Shown piece by piece: positions 1-4,389 of a DNA stretch of 5,842 bases. The stretch is from Deltaproteobacteria bacterium UBA5756 (lineage in GTDB: Bacteria > Desulfobacterota > Syntrophorhabdia > Syntrophorhabdales > Syntrophorhabdaceae), in assembly GCA_002418985.1 (NCBI GenBank), contig DIFE01000158.1, positions 1 to 5,842 on the forward strand. The letters run 5' to 3'. A program made the translations under genes and the position numbers. How positions within the stretch are numbered: position 1 is the stretch's first letter; every line of letters begins with the position of its first letter. Below the pieces are notes generated by a model. It worked only from the letters and a program-made list of their open reading frames with translations. It was not told the DNA's origin and did not search any database.

Positions 1-2
1 CG

Positions 3-7
3 GGAGG
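3..7 (+). promoter_or_regulatory. Shine-Dalgarno site of the MFS transporter
   Basis: GGAGG lies four bases upstream of the ATG at position 12. It is a near-ideal match to the 16S rRNA anti-Shine-Dalgarno sequence, although the spacing is slightly short. It supports the ATG at 12 as the true start even though only 11 bases of upstream sequence are available. The promoter of this gene is outside the window. Confidence 0.75.
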
Positions 8-11
8 TATA

Positions 12-1316
12 ATGAAGCATGCCCCATCTAATTCCGGGCAGCGTGCGACCCTTTCATTCCTTATAAGGGCCCTACATTACAGGAATTACAGGCTCTTTTT
101 CAGCGGGCAGGGCGTATCCCTGGTGGGAACATGGATGCAGCAGATCGCGATAAGCTGGCTCGTCTATCGCCTGACAAATTCCCCATTCCTGCTTGGCCTC
201 ATCGGTTTTGCCGGCCAGATTCCAACGTTTCTCCTGGCATCGGTTGCCGGGGTTTTTGCTGACAGGCACGATCGCAGAAAGCTGCTTGTCCTGACACAGA
301 CGCTCGCCATGGCACAGGCCTTTGTGCTCGCATTGCTTACATTCACGGGCCATGTAGCCGTTTGGCACCTGGTGATACTGAGCATCTTCCTGGGTTTTGT
401 AAACGCACTGGACATTCCGGTGCGACAGTCTTTCGTCGTTGACCTCGTAGAAAATAAAGAGGACCTGGGAAACGCCATTGCCCTGAACTCGGTCATGTTC
501 AATGGCGCCCGGCTCGTTGGACCATCAATTGCCGGCCTTTTGATAAGTATCGTCGGTGAGGCCGTCTGCTTTTTCCTCAACGGGATAAGCTTTCTCGCTA
601 TTGTAATCGCTCTTTTGGCGATGAAGGTTCCCGAAAGGAAGAGGGAATCAGGGGCGGTGCCCTTTTTTCAGGGGCTCAGGGATGGCTACAGGTATACCTT
701 TGGTTTTGCACCGATCAGATATATAATTCTGTTCCTTGGCCTCGTAAGCCTGATGGGAACGTCGTATCTTGTTCTCATGCCTGTTTTTGCAAGGGATATC
801 CTTCATGGTGGTGCTCACACGCTTGGATTCCTCATGGGTGCTTCGGGTATTGGGGCCCTCATCGGCGCCGTTCATCTGGCTTCAAGAAAGACCGTCCGGG
901 GTTTGGGAAGGCTTATAGTCATTGCTTCCAGCACCTTCGGCATAGGCCTGGCCGTTTTCTCCTTTTCCCGTTACATCCCGCTTTCTCTCGCCATGATGCT
1001 GTTTGTCGGTTTCGGCATGATCGTACATATGGCATCCAGCAATACGGTTTTGCAGACCATTGTCGAGGAGGATAAACGAGGCCGTATGATGAGTTTCTAT
1101 GCGATGGCATTTATGGGTATGGCGCCTTTCGGAAGTCTTCTGGCGGGCAGCCTCGCAAGCGCCATCGGTGCTCCGAACACACTTGCCATAAGCGGTCTTG
1201 CCTGTATAGTCGGTTCTGCGCTTTTTCTTACCAGGCTTCCGTTGATTAGAAAACTTGTCCGGCCGATCTACGTGCAGATGGGCATTATAAAGGAGATGCC
1301 ATCGGAACTTCAGTAA
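12..1316 (+). CDS. MFS transporter, MFS_3 / EntS-like efflux family
   Basis: This 434-residue inner-membrane protein is predicted to export a small molecule, probably by proton antiport. The family (transmembrane secretion effector / enterobactin-exporter-like MFS) includes siderophore and drug exporters, and the substrate cannot be read from sequence. Visible signs are alternating hydrophobic segments consistent with about 12 membrane helices, beginning near residues 28-52 and 58-82. The MFS motif A, GVFADRHDRRK, lies at residues 80-90 in the loop after helix 2. In the C-terminal half, the family-typical stretch with QTIVEEDKRGRMMS (348-361) is followed by MAFMGMAPFGSLLAG. The length is normal for the family and there is no frameshift. 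The start is fixed by GGAGG just upstream. The next gene in the same direction begins 363 bases downstream after structured DNA, so co-transcription is not assured. The family call is firm; the substrate and any link to the sensors downstream are inference. Confidence 0.92.
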   Translation: MKHAPSNSGQRATLSFLIRALHYRNYRLFFSGQGVSLVGTWMQQIAISWLVYRLTNSPFLLGLIGFAGQIPTFLLASVAGVFADRHDRRKLLVLTQTLAMAQAFVLALLTFTGHVAVWHLVILSIFLGFVNALDIPVRQSFVVDLVENKEDLGNAIALNSVMFNGARLVGPSIAGLLISIVGEAVCFFLNGISFLAIVIALLAMKVPERKRESGAVPFFQGLRDGYRYTFGFAPIRYIILFLGLVSLMGTSYLVLMPVFARDILHGGAHTLGFLMGASGIGALIGAVHLASRKTVRGLGRLIVIASSTFGIGLAVFSFSRYIPLSLAMMLFVGFGMIVHMASSNTVLQTIVEEDKRGRMMSFYAMAFMGMAPFGSLLAGSLASAIGAPNTLAISGLACIVGSALFLTRLPLIRKLVRPIYVQMGIIKEMPSELQ

Positions 1317-1488
1317 TGGCGGCGTATCGGATCCCGGGAAACGGCAAAGACTGGAATGGTCTTCGATGTAGAGTCACGGGTGAGCCGCAAAAAACGTCTG
1401 CCGTTCCAGTAAACAGTTTCCTGAAACAATGCAGACAGCTCCCGGTAATTTCATCGCAGCTTTTCATGTGGAAATAAGCGAACTAAAC

Positions 1489-1510
1489 CAGAAATTTCTC
1501 TTAATTTCTG
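1489..1510. repeat. Inverted repeat / hairpin, 8-bp stem
   Basis: CAGAAATT (1489-1496) and AATTTCTG (1503-1510) are perfect reverse complements separated by the six-base loop TCTCTT. The stem is AT-rich and is not followed by a T-run, so alone it does not qualify as an intrinsic terminator. It sits 15 bases upstream of a second hairpin. Confidence 0.5.
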
Positions 1511-1525
1511 ACGGAGATCGTCGAT

Positions 1526-1555
1526 GAGATAATAAGGCACATTGTTATCTCTTTT
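1526..1555 (+). terminator. Weak terminator-like hairpin after the transporter
   Basis: GAGATAATAA (1526-1535) pairs with TTGTTATCTC (1542-1551) as ten base pairs, one of them a G-U wobble, around the six-base loop GGCACA. TTTT follows directly at 1552-1555. The order stem then T-run fits an intrinsic terminator read on the + strand. The stem is AT-rich and the T-run is only four long, so it would be weak. It lies about 210 bases after the transporter stop. The alternative is a structured operator or RNA element. Confidence 0.35.
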
Positions 1556-1594
1556 ACGTATGATTGGTAAAGACAGTGTAGTAGCCGGCATAAA

Positions 1595-1615
1595 TACAGA
1601 TTGGATTTATCTGTA
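1595..1615. promoter_or_regulatory. 21-bp inverted repeat, putative operator of the kinase gene
   Basis: TACAGAT (1595-1601) and ATCTGTA (1609-1615) are perfect seven-base inverted arms around the seven-base centre TGGATTT. The element overlaps the -35 position of the predicted kinase promoter, which is a typical site for a dimeric repressor or an activator. The symmetry is seen directly; binding by a regulator is inferred. The site matches no operator consensus that I can name. Confidence 0.4.
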
Positions 1616-1628
1616 CGTTTGCTATAGT
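1601..1628 (+). promoter_or_regulatory. Predicted sigma-70 promoter with extended -10, kinase gene
   Basis: TATAGT at 1623-1628 matches the -10 consensus in five of six bases and is preceded by TGC at 1620-1622, the extended -10 motif. TTGGAT at 1601-1606, sixteen bases upstream, is a poor -35 (three of six matches). The combination of a weak -35 and an extended -10 is common in regulated promoters. Transcription would start near 1635 and give a leader of about 45 bases before the ATG at 1680. Confidence 0.45.
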
Positions 1629-1679
1629 ATGGGAAATGTCTTGATACATCGGCACTCTTTATCACGATAGGGAGACCAG

Positions 1680-4079
1680 ATGAAGGATCCGTATGGAACA
1701 CATCAAGAACCGCTCGACGAGATACTCGCCTTAAAGCAAAGAATTAAAGAACTGGAACAATCGGAAACTGAACGCCGCGAGATTGAAGGGGTCCTCAAAG
1801 AGAGTGAGGCGCTGTTGAAAACCTGTCTCGAGAACGCCCCGGACGGTGTTTATATGAGCGACATGGAGGGCAATTTCCTGTACGGCAATCGCAGGAGCGA
1901 AGAGATCATCGGGTACAGCAGAGATGAATTGATCGGTAAGAATTTTCTGCAGGTAAACATAGTGTCGGAAAAAAGCCTGAACAAAGCTGCACAGTTGTTT
2001 GAGGCCAGCATCGAAGGCAGGCGCACCGGCCCGGATGAGATCGAACTGGTCGCGAAGGAGGGGCGCCTGATACCCGTTGAGATCAACACCGCCGTGGTTC
2101 AACGCGGGGATCAGAGAATCGTCCTCGGTTTCGTGCGCGACATCACCGACCGCAAGCGTGCGGAGGAAACACTGCAGGAAAGCGAGGAAAGGTATCGTCA
2201 ATTTGTGGAAGGCGTCAGTAAGGGTGTCTTTGTCGCGCAGGACGGTATGCTCAAGTTTGTAAATCCCATGGGCGTGGAGATCTTAGGCCATTCAAAACAC
2301 GATCTCACCACGCTGCCGTTCACGCATTTCATCCACCCCGACGATCGTAATATGGTGATGGAACGCCACATGAGGCGGATGACGGGAGAGAAATTTGCGA
2401 CCAGGTACGACTTCCGGATCTTAACCAGCGCCGGAAACATGAGATGGGTAGAATTGGATTCAGTCACGGTACAGTGGGAGCACAGACCGGCTGTACTGGT
2501 CTTCATAAGCGACATCACCGACCGCAAGCAGGCGGAGGACGAGATACTGCTTGAAAGGGAAAAGTTGAAAACCCTCTCCGACAACGCGCCCTTCGGTATG
2601 GTGCTCCTTAATAAGGCGGGTCGTTTTACCTATATCAACACCAAGTTTACAGACCTGTTCGGGTATGACCTGTCCGATATCCCCGATGGCAGGACATGGT
2701 TCAGAAAGGCCTATCCGGACACCGAATACAGGCGCGCAGCCATATCGGCCTGGGTCAAGGACTTCAGGGATGCGGGTCCCGGCGCACAGAAACAGAAGGT
2801 CTTCTCTGTTACATGCAAGGATGGAACCCAGGCGATCATGAGGTTCACCCCTTCCGTACTGGCCTCAGGAGATTACCTGATGACCTGCGAGGACATCACC
2901 GAACTGCGCCGTCTCGAATCTCACCTTCGCCAAGCCCAGAAGATGGAATCCATAGGCACCCTGACGGGCGGTGTCGCCCACGACTTCAACAATATTCTCT
3001 CTGCCCTGATGGGATACGCCTCCCTCATGCAGGTGAAGATGGACAAGGACAGCCCCTTGCGGCCCTATGTGGACCAGGTCCTGTCGGCTTCCCGGAAGGC
3101 TGCCGATCTTACCCGGAGTTTGTTGGCTTTCTCCAGGCAGCAACCCGTCACGCTTGCCCCCCTTGATATGAACAATACGATAGAATCAACAAAGAAATTG
3201 CTCAAGAGGCTCCTGACCGAGGATATCGAACTAAGCACGTCCCTTACAACGGAAAATACCGTTGTGATGGCCGACAAATCGCAGATCGACCAGATCCTCT
3301 TCAACCTCGTCACCAATGCGAGGGACTCCATGCCGAAGGGGGGCACGCTCATCGTCAAGACGGATATCGCCGACATGGACAGCAGGTTCACCATGGCTCA
3401 CGGGTTCGGGAAGCCTGGGAGATACGTGTTGATAAACATCTCGGATACGGGTGAGGGTATGGATGAGGCAACGCAGGGGAAGATCTTCGACCCCTTCTTC
3501 ACAACAAAAGAGACCGGCAAAGGAACAGGGCTCGGCCTTGCCATTGTCTATGGCATCGTGAAACAACACGGGGGGTACATTACCGTATACAGCGAACTGA
3601 ACCGGGGTACTGCCTTCCGTATCTATCTCCCCACGGTGAGCGCGAGAGCGGATCGTGAAGAGAATGCGATATTTCCTGTGACGACAGGAAATGAAACGAT
3701 CCTGATCGCGGAAGACAACGAAGAAGTGAGGCGATTCATGCGGGAAGCGCTCAACGAATACGGCTACAGGATCATTGAAGCGATAGACGGCGACGATGCG
3801 ATAGACCAATTCGGCCGACACAGGGACATAGACCTCATCATTGTCGACTCCGTGATGCCGAAAAAGAACGGCCGTGAGGTCTACGAGGAGATACGCAGGA
3901 TAAATCCCCGTGTAAAGGTTCTCTTTACCAGCGGGTACACGAAGGATATCGTCCTCAATAAGGGGATCGAGGACAAGGAGTTCGACTTTATTGCCAAACC
4001 GTTGTTGCTCGACGAACTTCTCCAGAAGATCCGCGAGGTACTGGACAGATATCCGCGAACTCCTTTCAGAAGCGGGTAA
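1680..4079 (+). CDS. Hybrid sensor histidine kinase: PAS-PAS-PAS-HisKA-HATPase_c-REC
   Basis: This 799-residue kinase is probably cytoplasmic, since no signal peptide or membrane helix is visible. A charged coiled coil (about 11-45) leads into three PAS sensor modules at about 41-160, 168-287 and 291-410. The first two end in DITDRK (154 and 278) and the third in EDITE (Asp405). In the kinase core, the phospho-accepting His434 lies in GGVAHDFNN. The ATP-binding domain shows the N box NLVTNARDS (Asn542, Asn546), the G1 box DTGEGM (589-594), the F box IFDPFF (602-607) and the G2 box GKGTGLGL (613-620). The C-terminal receiver has the acidic pocket E678-D679, phospho-acceptor Asp723, Thr750 and Lys773. 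All catalytic residues are present. No HPt domain follows, so the onward path of the phosphoryl group is unknown. The receiver may instead self-regulate the kinase. The start is the ATG preceded by AGGGAG (1669-1674) at five bases. The signal sensed is not deducible. Confidence 0.95.
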   Translation: MKDPYGTHQEPLDEILALKQRIKELEQSETERREIEGVLKESEALLKTCLENAPDGVYMSDMEGNFLYGNRRSEEIIGYSRDELIGKNFLQVNIVSEKSLNKAAQLFEASIEGRRTGPDEIELVAKEGRLIPVEINTAVVQRGDQRIVLGFVRDITDRKRAEETLQESEERYRQFVEGVSKGVFVAQDGMLKFVNPMGVEILGHSKHDLTTLPFTHFIHPDDRNMVMERHMRRMTGEKFATRYDFRILTSAGNMRWVELDSVTVQWEHRPAVLVFISDITDRKQAEDEILLEREKLKTLSDNAPFGMVLLNKAGRFTYINTKFTDLFGYDLSDIPDGRTWFRKAYPDTEYRRAAISAWVKDFRDAGPGAQKQKVFSVTCKDGTQAIMRFTPSVLASGDYLMTCEDITELRRLESHLRQAQKMESIGTLTGGVAHDFNNILSALMGYASLMQVKMDKDSPLRPYVDQVLSASRKAADLTRSLLAFSRQQPVTLAPLDMNNTIESTKKLLKRLLTEDIELSTSLTTENTVVMADKSQIDQILFNLVTNARDSMPKGGTLIVKTDIADMDSRFTMAHGFGKPGRYVLINISDTGEGMDEATQGKIFDPFFTTKETGKGTGLGLAIVYGIVKQHGGYITVYSELNRGTAFRIYLPTVSARADREENAIFPVTTGNETILIAEDNEEVRRFMREALNEYGYRIIEAIDGDDAIDQFGRHRDIDLIIVDSVMPKKNGREVYEEIRRINPRVKVLFTSGYTKDIVLNKGIEDKEFDFIAKPLLLDELLQKIREVLDRYPRTPFRSG
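2137..2167 (+). repeat. PAS-end repeat, copy 1
   Basis: This stretch encodes the DITDRK linker ending the first PAS module. It recurs at 2509-2539: 21 identical bases, then two mismatches, then eight identical bases (GCGGAGGA). Conservation at the nucleotide level, beyond the protein motif, points to duplication or gene conversion between PAS modules. Confidence 0.6.
2509..2539 (+). repeat. PAS-end repeat, copy 2
   Basis: This is the second copy of the element at 2137-2167, encoding the DITDRK linker ending the second PAS module. The copies are 372 bases apart, which is 124 codons, the size of one PAS module plus linker. The distance is therefore in frame with module duplication. Confidence 0.6.
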
Positions 4080-4161
4080 GAACACATGTTCCTTCAGTTG
4101 TCCGGCCAGGATCTCTTTTTTCGACTTTGTCGATCTTCTTCGAAAATATAAAGGTACCTTC

Positions 4162-4187
4162 CTCCTGAAACAGCAATCGTTCAGGAG
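4162..4187. repeat. Inverted repeat / hairpin, 8-bp stem
   Basis: CTCCTGAA (4162-4169) and TTCAGGAG (4180-4187) are perfect reverse complements around a ten-base loop. The stem lies about 85 bases after the kinase stop. No T-run follows, so an intrinsic terminator is not supported. It could protect the kinase mRNA 3' end or serve as a protein-binding site just upstream of the next promoter. Confidence 0.45.
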
Positions 4188-4202
4188 CAGTGAGGTCTCT
4201 GC

Positions 4203-4232
4203 AAAGGGTTGACATTAAAGGGTTCACCCCTT
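4203..4232. promoter_or_regulatory. Direct repeat and dyad overlapping the activator promoter
   Basis: AAAGGGTTGAC (4203-4213) and AAAGGGTTCAC (4217-4227) are direct repeats differing at one base, 14 bases apart. The first contains most of the -35 box and the second fills the spacer. A dyad, AAGGG (4218-4222) and CCCTT (4228-4232) around TTCAC, abuts the -10 box. This placement would allow a bound protein to block RNA polymerase. An operator role is inferred. Confidence 0.35.
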
Positions 4233-4237
4233 ATAAT
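4209..4237 (+). promoter_or_regulatory. Exact-consensus sigma-70 promoter of the sigma-54 activator
   Basis: TTGACA (4209-4214) and TATAAT (4232-4237) are both perfect consensus hexamers with the optimal 17-base spacer. Transcription would start near 4244, leaving a leader of about 146 bases to the preferred ATG at 4390. The match and the position upstream of a gene make this the strongest regulatory call in the window. Full consensus is uncommon in natural promoters, so it would be strong unless repressed. Confidence 0.8.
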
Positions 4238-4312
4238 GGCTGAATAAGGGACGGGATCTATTTTACTGGTATTTCCTCATCATGGTTGTAGCTCCCGGTC
4301 TTTATCGGATCA

Positions 4313-4337
4313 GCAAAATATCGCGCACGATTTTTGC
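4313..4337 (+). promoter_or_regulatory. Leader hairpin in the activator 5' UTR
   Basis: GCAAAA (4313-4318) pairs with TTTTGC (4332-4337), and ATCG (4320-4323) pairs with CGAT (4328-4331). This gives a ten-base-pair stem with one bulged T (4319) closed by the tetraloop CGCA. It lies downstream of the predicted transcription start and 19 bases before the alternative ATG at 4357. It may affect mRNA stability or translation. I do not recognise a known riboswitch. Confidence 0.4.
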
Positions 4338-4377
4338 CTGGCCTTTGGGGACGGTCATGGAAGAACGGGATAGAAAG

Positions 4378-4383
4378 AAAGGA
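4378..4383 (+). promoter_or_regulatory. Shine-Dalgarno site choosing the activator start
   Basis: AAAGGA lies six bases before the ATG at 4390 and is the best ribosome-binding match among the three in-frame ATG codons. The ATG at 4357 has only GGGG (4347-4350) at six bases, and the ATG at 4282 has no recognisable site. Confidence 0.6.
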
Positions 4384-4389
4384 CAACCC

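Larger units (their letters stand above)
1317..1679. other. Intergenic region between transporter and kinase
   Basis: I see no convincing gene in these 363 bases. The left part (to about 1475) is GC-richer and contains alternative complementary segments plus a 53-codon frame from an ATG at 1316 that overlaps the transporter stop codon (TAATG) but lacks a good ribosome-binding site. The right part (about 1480-1679) is AT-rich. It carries two tandem hairpins (1489-1510 and 1526-1551), a 21-bp inverted repeat (1595-1615), a likely promoter (1601-1628) and the kinase ribosome-binding site (AGGGAG, 1669-1674). The likely role is transcript ending for the transporter and regulated initiation of the kinase. 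Confidence 0.6.
4080..4389. other. Intergenic region between kinase and sigma-54 activator
   Basis: I see no gene here; a 21-codon frame from the ATG at 4086 has no support. The region contains the palindrome AAGGTACCTT (4151-4160), an 8-bp hairpin (4162-4187), a consensus sigma-70 promoter (4209-4237) overlapped by repeats, and a leader hairpin (4313-4337). The reading frame of the activator is open from 4237 onward, so its true start could be 4282, 4357 or 4390; the last is preferred. Confidence 0.6.

Noticed and set aside
1285..1467. 60-codon - strand frame across the end of the transporter gene
   Set aside because: It overlaps the transporter 3' end in antisense and has no recognisable motif or convincing ribosome-binding site.
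1317..1679. Sigma-54 (GG-N10-GC) promoter for the kinase
   Set aside because: I scanned the gap for TGGCAC-N5-TTGC type elements and found no acceptable match. The extended -10 promoter is better supported.
1501..1701. 66-codon - strand frame across the AT-rich gap
   Set aside because: It covers the hairpins, palindrome and kinase promoter, runs into the kinase start, and its product resembles no protein family I know.
2696..3166. 156-codon + strand frame inside the kinase gene
   Set aside because: It is out of frame with the third PAS and HisKA coding sequence, low in recognisable features, and lies over the conserved His434 region in the real frame.
3231..4085. 284-codon open frame on the - strand opposite the kinase core and receiver
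   Set aside because: It is antisense to the conserved ATPase and receiver domains, has no recognisable motif and no ribosome-binding site that stands out.
4100..4121. Possible intrinsic terminator before the TTTTTT run at 4116-4121
   Set aside because: The bases before the T-run form at most a three-base-pair stem, too short for a terminator.
4282..4389. Longer activator N-terminus starting at ATG 4282
   Set aside because: There is no ribosome-binding site before 4282, the added residues do not resemble the family N-terminus, and a structured hairpin occupies the stretch. The ATG at 4357 remains a possible alternative to 4390.
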